A stretch of 64,000 nucleotides of DNA. It comes from a virus. Position 1 is the first letter of the stretch. Each line of letters starts with the position of its first letter. The stretch is taken from positions 1 to 64,000 of IMG/VR virus record IMGVR_UViG_3300007512_000029, one strand, 5' to 3'. The notes beneath the pieces are model-generated. The model did no database searches, was not told where the DNA came from, and was given only the letters and a program-made list of their open reading frames with translations. Shown piece after piece: positions 48,393 through 57,758 of this stretch. The position numbers and the translations under genes were made by a program.

Positions 48393-48601
48393 GTTGCAAC
48401 TCCAGCAAGCAGGGCGAATCGGTGGAAGCACCCAGCACACAAGACCCGCTCTCGTAGGTGCCGGGGGACGACTTGACGCCAGAAGTCGTCGGGGACGCGA
48501 AAATCGTAATTCATCACGACCCCGCAGACCTTACAGCTCATCTGCTGGTCTCGTCGGATCGGCCTGGGGGACGGGTTCACGGACACAACCCCACCCATCA
48601 T
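48383..48601 (-). CDS. small zinc-ribbon phage protein
   Basis: 72 residues from the ATG overlapping the methyltransferase N-half stop; an alternative start is 48541. SCKVCG and VLCAGCF form a zinc knuckle, with DFRVPDDFWRQVVP between. This small protein type is common in large phages; its role is unknown. Confidence 0.65.
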   Translation of the reverse strand: MMGGVVSVNPSPRPIRRDQQMSCKVCGVVMNYDFRVPDDFWRQVVPRHLRERVLCAGCFHRFALLAGVATWC

Positions 48602-49380
48602 GGTTTGCGTGCTGTTAACACACATTCCCATGCCGGTTTTAACGCCGTCCCCCAGCCATCCCATGCAGCGGCTTCCGGTGTCCGGTGGACCTTGTCCGGC
48701 CTGTAGTCCGCCTTCAACCCGTTCTTCGCCTTTCCCGTAGCCCCACCCTTGTCCAGAGCGACTCGGTCTACAGAGGGGCCATGTCCTTGTACTGAACGAG
48801 GGTTGCCAAGGAAACGGTCGATCGCCTTGGAGATGTTGTGTGATTTGGGAAAGCCATTGGCAAAGGCCCACGACCTCATTTCCACATCCCGGAAGCCGGC
48901 CCCCTCCATTGCTGCCGCGAGCCGATGGAAGGTCCGAGTCCCGCTGAAAGCCACCACGTAGCCTCCCGGGACGAGCTTGTCATAGACCGCCTTCAACCAC
49001 CGCTGATGCCACAATTGCATCTGCTGGGCTTGTTTCCTAGCGACTTTCTGACCAAGCTGGTGACCAGAGACAACCGGCTCACCACCCACTCGCCAATCTG
49101 GGTCCTCGCAGGAACACTTACGTGACCCCCGTAGACGACCTCCACAGGTAGCACACGTCGGGTTCGACCCACCGAAGGAAGTAGTCCCCCCAAACGCCGG
49201 CCAGGGGATCTCTCGATCACCTATCCCCGGTTGAGCCATTCCGCTGCCTGTCTCCCAGAGACGATCCCACTCTTTCCCCATGAATTCAAGCCCATACGGC
49301 GGATCCGTCAGAACCAGACCGATTTCGGGGACCTCCTCCAACCGGGCTAGGTTGTCTCCTTTCAGGAGGAGAACCCTCAT
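48598..49380 (-). CDS. N-terminal half of a split beta-class DNA methyltransferase
   Basis: 260 residues. Starts with TDPPYGLEFMGKEWD (catalytic motif IV at residues 26-29), then CATCGG and CSC cysteines, LVPGGYVVAFSGTRTFHRLAAAMEGAGF, and ends WDGWGTALKPAWECVLTARKP just before the stop. Motif I and the PTVKP region are missing here and are found in the gene at 46024. Homologues I know are continuous across ...LARKPL..., so this looks like a gene broken at that point with three genes now between the parts. Confidence 0.8.
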   Translation of the reverse strand: MRVLLLKGDNLARLEEVPEIGLVLTDPPYGLEFMGKEWDRLWETGSGMAQPGIGDREIPWPAFGGTTSFGGSNPTCATCGGRLRGSRKCSCEDPDWRVGGEPVVSGHQLGQKVARKQAQQMQLWHQRWLKAVYDKLVPGGYVVAFSGTRTFHRLAAAMEGAGFRDVEMRSWAFANGFPKSHNISKAIDRFLGNPRSVQGHGPSVDRVALDKGGATGKAKNGLKADYRPDKVHRTPEAAAWDGWGTALKPAWECVLTARKP

Positions 49381-50909
49381 GACTTGCCCAGCCCGTCGAG
49401 GATCGCCTGATCAATCTCGGCTCCGAGATCTTCGGCCTCACTCATCGCGGTCTCCTTGAGGGTCAAGATTCGCCTCTGGGGGAACACTACCCGGGCCTTG
49501 AACGGATCTGGCTTCGCGTGGTCTCTCGCCTTGAGAGTCTGGAAGAGAACCTCGTTGGCTTTCTCCAGGTCTGGATCCACCCAGGATGCCGTGACGATAT
49601 CTGAAGACCGCTCGGCCTCGTTGCTATAGCTGAGGTGAGTCAGGTTGTAGGGGTACTCGCTGCCGGCCTTACGGAGCTTCTCAGCCGCTTTGTAGCCCTC
49701 CCGGGAGATCTGGAAGAGGACCACGATAGCGATCCCCATACCCCGGCGGAAGTTCATCGACAGCCGCTTGAGGTTCCTCAAAACCTCGTTGAGCCGCTCC
49801 GTGGTGCTCGGGACCCACTTCCGCGGAGCCATGAGGCCGGCGTGATCGACGAAGATCATGTGGAAGGGACTCTGCTGGTAAATCAACTCCGCCCGAGCCC
49901 GAAGGTCCGAGACCATGTAGTCAGATTTATCCGGGTCGCTGACCTCAATGTGGAGAGCCCCATATCCGGGGTGGGTCTTCTTCTTCGGATCGAGAGGATC
50001 CGGACACACGTAGTCCCCGTTGAGATCCGGGACGACGTAGTTTCGGAAGAAGTCCTCCTGCTCGTCAGTGAGGGAGCCGTCTCGGAGCCCCATGTAGGGG
50101 ATGGGCGGGTGGATCTTCTTGAACTTCTCGTGTCGCGAGTGCATCGCGATGAGCATGTTCCGACACTGCTCGTAGGGCATCTCCAGAGAGAGGAAGAGGA
50201 CGCTGTTCCGGTAGAACACCGTTTGGTTGTAGGCCCAATTGAGGGCGTAGGTGCTCTTGAGGCCGCCTGTAAAGGCGGCGTGCGTCCACAACTCCGCTCG
50301 CTTGGCTCCCTTGAACGCCTCGTCGAATTGGGTGATCCCGGTGAAAAACCCGACCCCGGCTTTGGGGTCCGCCTTCACACGATCATATCGGGCGAGAGAG
50401 TCGTGACCGTCGCTGGTCACGTTGCCGTAGAGTCGCTGCCCCGTCGTCGGGGTCACAATGTCATGACTCCTCGACATGACATACTGGATGGCGTGGTATG
50501 GGCCCTTGAGGATCTTCTCAACCCGCCCTTCTTTGAGCGTGATCCCGTCCTTCACGATCCTGGCGGCTTCCGTCAGGATCTCCTTCATCGTTCGGGTTCG
50601 CCGGTCCTCCGCCCTCTCGTTGAGCCGCTGAAGAAAATCTCCCTGATAGCGAGGGGTCATCGCGATCAAGTGTTCCAGCCGGTCTACTACCTCCATCTCT
50701 TTCTGGCGGGTGAAGTGCTCCCGCAGAGAGGTGTAAGCAGGGACATGCTGGTGCTGTCGGACAAAATCCGACAGGTAGGTCCAAATCGCGGTGTCCTCGA
50801 CCTGCTCGAAACCCAGACCAGCGTTCGCGAGAGCGAAATGGTTCTCTAGAGCGAGGGCTTTGTCGTCCCTCGGATTTGCCGTGAAACACGACCTGAGCAG
50901 GATCTTCAC
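49377..50909 (-). CDS. DnaB-like replicative helicase
   Basis: 510 residues. N-terminal helical domain, then a RecA-like core: FTGITQFDEAF, a Walker A with degenerate sequence FTGGLKST, SLEMPYEQ (the SLEM motif of DnaB), VDHAGLMAP (Walker B region) and FQISREGYKAAEK. These order as in DnaB/gp41. The P-loop has GGLKST rather than GxxxxGKT, as in several phage helicases. Start overlaps the loader-like gene by 4 bases. Confidence 0.85.
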   Translation of the reverse strand: MKILLRSCFTANPRDDKALALENHFALANAGLGFEQVEDTAIWTYLSDFVRQHQHVPAYTSLREHFTRQKEMEVVDRLEHLIAMTPRYQGDFLQRLNERAEDRRTRTMKEILTEAARIVKDGITLKEGRVEKILKGPYHAIQYVMSRSHDIVTPTTGQRLYGNVTSDGHDSLARYDRVKADPKAGVGFFTGITQFDEAFKGAKRAELWTHAAFTGGLKSTYALNWAYNQTVFYRNSVLFLSLEMPYEQCRNMLIAMHSRHEKFKKIHPPIPYMGLRDGSLTDEQEDFFRNYVVPDLNGDYVCPDPLDPKKKTHPGYGALHIEVSDPDKSDYMVSDLRARAELIYQQSPFHMIFVDHAGLMAPRKWVPSTTERLNEVLRNLKRLSMNFRRGMGIAIVVLFQISREGYKAAEKLRKAGSEYPYNLTHLSYSNEAERSSDIVTASWVDPDLEKANEVLFQTLKARDHAKPDPFKARVVFPQRRILTLKETAMSEAEDLGAEIDQAILDGLGKS

Positions 50910-51733
50910 TTCTTACGCCTCCTCTCCCACGGCTTCTTTTTCTTCTTGCTATCCGAATCGAGACCAAGATCTACGTTGACGGCTCGGGTCCCTCCCGTAG
51001 ACCTCGCGAACCTCGGGTCAGTGGCCGCGGAAGGACGCGGCGGGCCCCCCACACTTGGCTCGAAAGCCATCTCTTCATAGCCCCGAGAGGGCTTCCGAAC
51101 CGAAGGTGTCCGAGACTGCCCGTAGACTCGCTCCCAACCCCGGACGAAATCTCCAACCAGATGGTCATAGGAGAGGTGCCCGTCTTCCAGCGGGTAGTTC
51201 GGCTGATCTACTATCCAGGTAGGGTTGCCTGCGTGGAGCCGGAGCATCAGGGCTTCCAGAAAGACCTCCGCCATCGCGGAGTTGCGAGCCGCCTTGACCC
51301 CGAGGTAGATGACCAGCAGTTCAGCGGGGGCGACCAGATCTTCCAGGGAGTAGTGAGACGCGGTGACCACCATCGCATCCGGGTCAAAGATCTCTGCTCC
51401 TTTGACCGCGTGGCTGGCTAACCACGCCGTCATGAGCTGGGCGTCCGTGACTACCTGAAACGACCAGGATGGGGGCCGGCGGATCGCGACATGCCTCATG
51501 TGCTCCACGAACCAGCCACGGGGAGCGGTGATCCAGGTGTTCTTCTCGACCCGCTCCGTGAGTGGGCTGCTTGGAATCGGGTCGGCTTTCAGAAGGCCGG
51601 GCATTCCTCGTTCCACATTTCGCTTGATCGCCTCCCGAAGGCGGCAACCACACCGCTGGACGACTGGTGGCACGAGTCCCTCTTGAGGGACTGGAACGAC
51701 ACCAGCCCCTCCACATACGACACACTCAGCCAT
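50906..51733 (-). CDS. helicase-loader-like protein with zinc motif
   Basis: 275 residues. An N-terminal CVVCGGAG and CGCR metal site, then a region like DnaC/DnaI-type loaders (DLVAPAELLVIYLGVKAARNSAMAEVFLEALMLR) but without a Walker A loop, and a basic SKKKKKPWERRRKK tail. Sits directly upstream of the DnaB-like gene and overlaps both neighbours, which supports a loader role. Confidence 0.6.
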   Translation of the reverse strand: MAECVVCGGAGVVPVPQEGLVPPVVQRCGCRLREAIKRNVERGMPGLLKADPIPSSPLTERVEKNTWITAPRGWFVEHMRHVAIRRPPSWSFQVVTDAQLMTAWLASHAVKGAEIFDPDAMVVTASHYSLEDLVAPAELLVIYLGVKAARNSAMAEVFLEALMLRLHAGNPTWIVDQPNYPLEDGHLSYDHLVGDFVRGWERVYGQSRTPSVRKPSRGYEEMAFEPSVGGPPRPSAATDPRFARSTGGTRAVNVDLGLDSDSKKKKKPWERRRKK

Positions 51734-54700
51734 CGCTACCTCCAGCGCGAGCGTCTTCTACCAGCCCGTCAAAGACTTCCCGAAGCTCGTTGATCTCCTC
51801 GATAATCTCCTCGTTCTCCTCTTCTTCGTCCCCCTCCCCTTTGATCCTCTTCCCGAGGATAGCTTCGACCAGCTTGAGCTTCTTCCGACAGGTCCCCAGA
51901 GTCCGCTCATCCACGGTCCCCCGTGCAATCAGGTGGATCGCATAGACCATGTCATGCAAGATCCCGATCCGAATCATCCGACCGAGAATCTGCAAGTAAA
52001 TCCCAGCCGACCAGGGCGTGTCCAGAAAGACGATCGCCTTCGCTGCCTGGAGATTGATGCTATCGGAACCCGCCTTGGTAATCCAGACGATATTCACCCC
52101 GGAATCGTGAGCCTGGAAGGCGTCCATCGCAGCCTGTCGAGCCGCGATGGTGTTCTCATCTCCGGTCACCCGGACTGACTTGACCTTGAGCTTCTTCTCC
52201 AGCCAGGGCTTCCCGAAGTTCACCATCTCCTTGAATCGGGTGTAGATGATGACCTTCTGACCTTCCAACTCCCCGCCCGGAGCCAGGAGGTCAGCCAACA
52301 CGTCCAGCTTCTCAGACGTCTCCTCGTCGAAGCCGATGAGGCAGGGGTGATTCACAATCTCCTGGCAGTAGGTGATCGCGGTGAGATGCGTGGTCTCTCT
52401 CAGCTCACCGTCTCCAACCTCCAGCAACCCCTCCAACGCCTCCGCGTATTTAGCCGCCTGGAAGGAGGTGAGCCCGTGGCGGATTTCTTTGATCTGAAGC
52501 GGCGGGAGATCCTGCGCTACCTGGAACTTCGCCCTTCCCAGGTGGAAGGGGTCGATCTTGGCCTTGAACCGAGCGATATCCTTCGGCCGATACCCTCGGA
52601 TAACCGGGACCTTCCTGCCTCGACCGATCGGCTGCATCTGGACGATGCAGTAGTCGTTCATAAAGGCGTTCCGGCTGTGGGTAAACAACCCAGGGACCAG
52701 CACCTTCATGATCCCAAACCCTTCCATCAGGTTGTTCTGAATCAGCGTCGCTGTCATTCCCCAGACGCGGTTTGCCCTCTCCACCCCCCCGAGGTGCCTC
52801 ATGATCTGGTGAATCTGAGACGACGGATTCTTGAACGCCTGACAGTTTGACACCAGGGTGCCGTTGGCAAAGAAATTGTGGTTACCTTCGACCTCCAAGT
52901 CATAGACATATCGGTCTTTCTTGGGGTCAGATGGAACCCAAGTTCCGGTCTCTGTGACCCAATCCAGAATTGTTCTTTGCTGGGGACGGGTGTCAAAGTC
53001 GGAAGCCCTGGCACAAGTCTTTTCAGGAAACTTGTACATGACTCCAGGAAACCCACATGGAAGCAGGTTCAGGAACACTGATGTTGCTTGGTCATTGAGA
53101 TAAAGGAGGAGGTGCCCTCTCTTAGACACCTTGATTTGTGCCTTGACCCCCCACTTCCACCACAACCACCCAGCCAACAGCTCAACCTCGCCCCTGTCAA
53201 ACCCACTTGTATGGAGTGTGACTCGGCGGGTCCTACCGTCTTTGCAAACGTGCTCATTCAGGGAGCCGTCATCGGCATACCACACAGCCAAACCAAGAGG
53301 CCCAACATGATTTAGCCAAGAGGCTGTGATCCTCTTACCACCTTGCCAAACGCGGTTCTGCACCGCCCAAGAAGTGACAGCCTCATTGGTTTGGAGCTTG
53401 AATCGAGCATAACCCTTCGGCTGTCCGTCTGTTCTAGGGAAGCCGCCGTTGGCTGATGTGTCTACCTCCGACACCCCCAGAGACTTCAAGATTTCTCGCT
53501 TGAAAATCAGGTAGTCCTTCTGGACCTCAGAATGGCCGAAGGCCACTCCGACCCGGACGTTGTTTGGATAGGCTAGACTGGAGTCCCCCAACAAAGCCCC
53601 GAAAATGACTTGCCATTGATCCTCAGAAGGGACATTTGAGCAGAGGTGTTGTACCTTGGAGCCTTCTTTGAGACGACTCGCCAGAACCTTTCCTCCCTCG
53701 GGGGTATAGAACTTGTGGGTGCTGGTGACACGAAGCCGTCCCCCGAACCGAAAACCGAGATGGAGTAGGTTTCTTCTCCGGCCCCTTTGGAAGGGAACCC
53801 GATGCCAATCAACAACTCTCTTCGGCTCGACCTCTCCTGTTTCTGGGTTCCAAGAAAGAACCTCAACAGGTAATTTCTGAGAGACAATCTTCCCGATTAA
53901 CTCGGTACTACCGTCCGCTAGGAGGACGGGGGTGTGGTACTGGAAGCACTCATCTGCGATGAGGATGTAGTCTTGCCACCCCTGCATCTGCCGGAAGTCC
54001 CGCCGGACAGACCCGTAGCCCATAACCAGGACCGGATAGCGATCCTTCTCCTGCCAAGCCTTATATGCCTTCTTCCTCTTCACGGGGGTCCCCGCGGAGA
54101 CGACCGGATCGACCACCCGGGTGAAATTCTTAAAAGCGAGAGCCCACTGAGTGACAGCGGACTTGTTGCAGATAATGATCACTTTGCGAGTGGGATCCTC
54201 GATTTCCCAGAGGAAGCAGAGGGCCGCGATCACCTCTAAGGTGTTGTGGTTGACTAAGCCGTTACCCACGAAGCAGTGGCGGGGGTCATCCACCTCAATG
54301 TCCACAACCTCCTTGAACCCGGTTTTGATGGATTCGATGGGGTCGTAGAAAAACCTCCGTGATAGAAGCTTTTCGATGCCCTTATAGGCAGGGTGGTCCT
54401 TAGCCACCCCCACCTCGTAGGCCACCTCCAGCATCCACTCCAGAAACCCGTAGGTAGGGTTCCTGCGCCTAGCCCGGACGTGGGTGAGCGTGTTGTAGAA
54501 GGAGGACCCCCATCGAGTGCTAATCGAGAACCCATGCTTCTTGCAGCCGACAAGAATCTCCGACCGCAACAGCTCGACAGCACCCCAAGCGAACGGGACA
54601 ATATCGTGGTTGGGGTTGGACTTGTTCGGGATGGCTCCCGCCAAACTACTCTTCTTACGAGAGGAGATGAAACCCACCTCGGCCTCGAAAATCCGGGCGT

Positions 54701-55835
54701 CCTCCCCGAACATTGTGAGCCGCCAGTAGGTGTGGTCGCGACCCTGGACCATCTTGGGGGAACGATTGGAGACGATTCCCAGGCGCAAGAGGAGGAGTTG
54801 AACCTCTCGAAGAAGCCTCTCAGAGGCGGAGCTGATCTCCACACCACCAGAAACAACGGACCCCTCTCCCTCAAACAGACCTCGGAGGAACGCTACCTGT
54901 GAATCCCGGGTCCCGATCATGACGGGGTCAGGAACGCGCTTGTCAGCGGGCAAGCCGTAGTCCACCCCCATCCCCTCCAGATACTTGCGGAGGTAGACGC
55001 TATCGATCCGCATCTCTTTCTGGTCGGACTCCTTGCCCCATCCGAACTGCTCCGCCAGGAGCCCCTGAATGTCTCGATGAACCGCTGGATTCTTCTCGGG
55101 ACACTGCGAGATAGTGAACACGTAGGGGTGATTCACCCAGGCTTCCCCCACGATGTATCCGAGCAAACGGGCTAGGCTCGGGTTGAGCTGCGTAGGGACA
55201 GAATACACCTTGGCGTTAGGGGCCACGGTGGGGAGCCGGAGCGGGGGCTCCTCGTCGGGGAACTGCGTAGGAGTCCTGTCCACGCAGAGGTAGTCCCCGA
55301 CTTCCAGTTCTCCTGTCTTGATGAACTGCTCTCCCGTGATCCCCCTCACGAACAGAGGGTGGACCAGTGAGCCCTCAACCTCGAATCCGTAGCGGCTCCG
55401 CACCCTCCGGGTCGGCTTGTTCCCGCAGTAGTAGAAGCTCTTGACCAGGACCATGTCGGACCCGATCCGAACCTGAACCCCAGAGCCCTCCAGGGAGGCG
55501 AAGGAGTCGGGGTCCATAGGACCCGGCTGGAGATCCCCGATGGGGACCAGCCCCCTATTGGTGTCCAGCAGGGTGTCTTTCGTGACGCACTTACCCAAGC
55601 CCGTGTCGTCCCCCACCAGGAACCTCTTCATGGAGAGGAGATGGACGACCATCTGGGCCTGATAGTAGCGGAGGGAGAAAGGCTTCTCGGTCCCGTCTAG
55701 TGCCTTGTACGAGGGCACCATCAGCGACGAGGCCCGGAGAACCAAGTCCTCTTTCTCCCGGACAGCTTTCAGCTTCTCATAAGTGGCAGCCAGTACGGGA
55801 TCCATAAGCCTCCTCGGGACCCCTCCCTCTACCAC
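51726..55835 (-). CDS. SNF2-type DNA helicase/translocase with two inteins
   Basis: 1369 residues, about 552 after splicing. Exteins: RYYQAQMVVHLL, P-loop DDTGLGKT (completed after intein 1), a motif Ia-like VIIICNKSAVTQWA, DEC(Q) box ADE/CQAFKN (completed after intein 2), TATL motif III, then helicase C with KVIIYTRFKEMV, KAGSDSINLQ and GRMIRIG (motif VI). The C-terminus is acidic and helical. Inteins cut both the P-loop and the Walker B box, so ATPase activity depends on two splicing events. Confidence 0.85.
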   Translation of the reverse strand: MVEGGVPRRLMDPVLAATYEKLKAVREKEDLVLRASSLMVPSYKALDGTEKPFSLRYYQAQMVVHLLSMKRFLVGDDTGLGKCVTKDTLLDTNRGLVPIGDLQPGPMDPDSFASLEGSGVQVRIGSDMVLVKSFYYCGNKPTRRVRSRYGFEVEGSLVHPLFVRGITGEQFIKTGELEVGDYLCVDRTPTQFPDEEPPLRLPTVAPNAKVYSVPTQLNPSLARLLGYIVGEAWVNHPYVFTISQCPEKNPAVHRDIQGLLAEQFGWGKESDQKEMRIDSVYLRKYLEGMGVDYGLPADKRVPDPVMIGTRDSQVAFLRGLFEGEGSVVSGGVEISSASERLLREVQLLLLRLGIVSNRSPKMVQGRDHTYWRLTMFGEDARIFEAEVGFISSRKKSSLAGAIPNKSNPNHDIVPFAWGAVELLRSEILVGCKKHGFSISTRWGSSFYNTLTHVRARRRNPTYGFLEWMLEVAYEVGVAKDHPAYKGIEKLLSRRFFYDPIESIKTGFKEVVDIEVDDPRHCFVGNGLVNHNTLEVIAALCFLWEIEDPTRKVIIICNKSAVTQWALAFKNFTRVVDPVVSAGTPVKRKKAYKAWQEKDRYPVLVMGYGSVRRDFRQMQGWQDYILIADECFQYHTPVLLADGSTELIGKIVSQKLPVEVLSWNPETGEVEPKRVVDWHRVPFQRGRRRNLLHLGFRFGGRLRVTSTHKFYTPEGGKVLASRLKEGSKVQHLCSNVPSEDQWQVIFGALLGDSSLAYPNNVRVGVAFGHSEVQKDYLIFKREILKSLGVSEVDTSANGGFPRTDGQPKGYARFKLQTNEAVTSWAVQNRVWQGGKRITASWLNHVGPLGLAVWYADDGSLNEHVCKDGRTRRVTLHTSGFDRGEVELLAGWLWWKWGVKAQIKVSKRGHLLLYLNDQATSVFLNLLPCGFPGVMYKFPEKTCARASDFDTRPQQRTILDWVTETGTWVPSDPKKDRYVYDLEVEGNHNFFANGTLVSNCQAFKNPSSQIHQIMRHLGGVERANRVWGMTATLIQNNLMEGFGIMKVLVPGLFTHSRNAFMNDYCIVQMQPIGRGRKVPVIRGYRPKDIARFKAKIDPFHLGRAKFQVAQDLPPLQIKEIRHGLTSFQAAKYAEALEGLLEVGDGELRETTHLTAITYCQEIVNHPCLIGFDEETSEKLDVLADLLAPGGELEGQKVIIYTRFKEMVNFGKPWLEKKLKVKSVRVTGDENTIAARQAAMDAFQAHDSGVNIVWITKAGSDSINLQAAKAIVFLDTPWSAGIYLQILGRMIRIGILHDMVYAIHLIARGTVDERTLGTCRKKLKLVEAILGKRIKGEGDEEEENEEIIEEINELREVFDGLVEDARAGGSDG
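52845..53948 (-). mobile_element. intein 2 in the SNF2 gene (motif II site)
   Basis: 368 residues (630-997). Begins CFQYHTPVLLADG, carries VTSTHKFY (block B), two LAGLIDADG-like motifs (IFGALLGDSSL and GLAVWYADDGSL) and ends FFANGTLVSN before Cys+1. The host residues form the DEC(Q) box. The terminal Asn is preceded by Ser rather than His. Confidence 0.88.
54243..55589 (-). mobile_element. intein 1 in the SNF2 gene (Walker A site)
   Basis: 449 residues (83-531). Begins CVTKDTLLDTNRGLVPI after GLGK, with LLGYIVGEAWV and LRGLFEGEGSV as endonuclease motifs and CFVGNGLVNHN at the end before Thr+1. Insertion directly after the catalytic P-loop Lys is a well-known preferred intein site. Confidence 0.9.
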
Positions 55836-55871
55836 ACCGGGAGGCTTCTTAGCCCCCCGACTGCGTCAACC

Positions 55872-56453
55872 TTACCGAGTCTCCGACCACCCGAAGAGCA
55901 CCGTCCTCAGCAAGACCCCCTTGCTGAACCACTGAGGTCGCTTGTCCACCGCTTCTGTAAGACGAAGTTTGATGTATCGAGTCAGATTTGCCCCCGTAGG
56001 TGCAGAGGGGTGTGCCCTCTCTAGTACCCGGGTCATATCTTTCCTCTTTGTTTTCACGAGGTTATCGACCAAGGAGCTAATCCTCGGCCGGAGGCTCTGG
56101 ACTGACCACGCCCCGAGAGCGTCCGCGGCGTTGAAGAGATTGTCCTCTGATCCCTCAGGGGGGACATGCACCTGCCCCCAGGTGGCGGAACCTCCGGCTT
56201 GCCACACCGAGAGGAGCACACGAAGTCCTGGAGAATAATGACCTGACGACTGGAGAGACCGCTTCCCCGCAGGGCTCGCGAGGCTGTACCGGAAGTACCC
56301 CCTGTCCAGGTTGTGTACCACGGCGATCCGATCGATCTGCTGCTCGATCTCAGGCACCAGTCGAGGAAGCCCCGCGAGAACCGCCTCCCCGAGCCCGATC
56401 AGGATTCGATTGCGGGGCGTCCTGGCCTCGCGAATGGTCTCCAAGAAATTCAT
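55872..56453 (-). CDS. hypothetical protein
   Basis: 193 residues from the ATG at 56453, which overlaps the upstream stop. Helical start, then a mixed domain; no known family. Located in the tail/baseplate gene group. Confidence 0.6.
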   Translation of the reverse strand: MNFLETIREARTPRNRILIGLGEAVLAGLPRLVPEIEQQIDRIAVVHNLDRGYFRYSLASPAGKRSLQSSGHYSPGLRVLLSVWQAGGSATWGQVHVPPEGSEDNLFNAADALGAWSVQSLRPRISSLVDNLVKTKRKDMTRVLERAHPSAPTGANLTRYIKLRLTEAVDKRPQWFSKGVLLRTVLFGWSETR

Positions 56454-56454
56454 T

Positions 56455-57234
56455 TCAGCCTCCAATTTCCACGATAAGCCTTCCGGGCCCTTCAATCGCC
56501 AGGGAAGCTCCTTGAGCTGTTTGAACCGCGGCGACTCCACCCGTGGCGATGGTCCTCACGACGCCGGGAGCCACCACGTATCCCCAGCGACGCGATGCCT
56601 TCCCGGAGACGCTCTCGGGGATCTCACCGAGGGCAACCGCAGCCTTCGTGAGCGGCTGCCCCTGGAGCCCCAGGGAACGCAAAGCTGAACTGGTCCGCGG
56701 GCCGATGATCCCATCCACGGGACCGCAAGGAGCCCCGAGTCGATGGAGCTGGGCTTGGACAAATCGCTCCGTCGTCTTGCCCCCACCCCAGGTCCCCACA
56801 TCCACCTGTGCCGCCGCACATACGGACTTCCAGGCGACTTCCCCTCTCCCCTCGCCCAGGAGAGAATCATACAACCTCTGCCAGGGTCCGAAAAAGTGAA
56901 ACACGCCCTGCGTAGGGCTCGGGAGGGGGTATCGATCGAAGGGCGTAAACCCCAGGGGGATGACCAACCCCCAGAGAGCCTCCAGGGACTCCTGAGACGC
57001 TCTACCGGCTACCTCCAGGGTCAGGGTCACCTCCCGCCCTGAACGCCGAAGAGAGAGGCTCTCAGGCAGCCCTGTGAGACCCGCATCCGTCTTGACCTGG
57101 GTTCTCCGAACCCCTGTCGCTGTCAGGGCTCCGAAGCCTCTCTCAGCAGCTCGCCTGTTGGCCTGACGCAGTCCTTCCACGAGGTCCGGCGTAAACACCG
57201 AGGAGCGAGTGCTGATCAGGGAGGTTCGGAACAT
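56455..57234 (-). CDS. tail protein with peptidoglycan-binding domain
   Basis: 259 residues. The last third contains a PG_binding_1-like motif (RFVQAQLHRLGAPCGPVDGIIGPRTSSALRSL, about residues 155-190), which binds peptidoglycan. N-terminal region resembles a LysM-like or tail-plate adapter domain (beta-rich). Probably a baseplate-hub-associated or cell-wall binding protein. Confidence 0.65.
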   Translation of the reverse strand: MFRTSLISTRSSVFTPDLVEGLRQANRRAAERGFGALTATGVRRTQVKTDAGLTGLPESLSLRRSGREVTLTLEVAGRASQESLEALWGLVIPLGFTPFDRYPLPSPTQGVFHFFGPWQRLYDSLLGEGRGEVAWKSVCAAAQVDVGTWGGGKTTERFVQAQLHRLGAPCGPVDGIIGPRTSSALRSLGLQGQPLTKAAVALGEIPESVSGKASRRWGYVVAPGVVRTIATGGVAAVQTAQGASLAIEGPGRLIVEIGG

Positions 57235-57276
57235 CCAGGGGTCTCCTATCCCGAGAGGGGCATAGGAGGTATACCG

Positions 57277-57750
57277 CTAGGGCCCCTTGGGCTGGAGAGC
57301 CCCGATATGCTTGAAGAGAGCTTCCCACCCCCCGATCGCCGCGAGTCCCGCGGTCAATCCCTGCATCAGGGCAGCGTCAACCGCGGCGTTTGCTGAGAGG
57401 GCCGCCCCCGTGGTTCCGAGTACGGCGAGGCTCAAAGTCACCCACGGCACCGCTTTCTTAGGGACCTTGTTCTTCAAGGCGTACTTTCGAGCCAGAGCTA
57501 CCAGGATGCTGAGGAGCAGGCCGACCACCACCGGCCAGGACTTGCTATCCAGGGCTCCCACAAGAAGCCCGACTTCGTCTGCGACCTCCTGAAGGGCTTC
57601 AGCTCCCTCGACAATCGCCTCTTCAATCTCCTCCGGATTCGGAGCGTCTCCCACCCGCTCCACGGGTGCCGGCTCAGACGGAGGGCTATCCTGTCCATAA
57701 GCGACAGGGGAGGCCAAAGAGACCATCAGGAAGAAGTAGAGAAATCGCAT
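57277..57750 (-). CDS. holin-like membrane protein
   Basis: 157 residues from the ATG at 57750 (GAGGACG upstream). An N-terminal signal-like segment (FLYFFLMVSLASPVAYG), an acidic linker, then two or three transmembrane helices (VVVGLLLSILVAL; VTLSLAVLGTTGAAL; GLTAGLAAIGGW). The size and layout resemble phage holins or antiholins. Function inferred only. Confidence 0.5.
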   Translation of the reverse strand: MRFLYFFLMVSLASPVAYGQDSPPSEPAPVERVGDAPNPEEIEEAIVEGAEALQEVADEVGLLVGALDSKSWPVVVGLLLSILVALARKYALKNKVPKKAVPWVTLSLAVLGTTGAALSANAAVDAALMQGLTAGLAAIGGWEALFKHIGALQPKGP

Positions 57751-57758
57751 GGTCGTCC

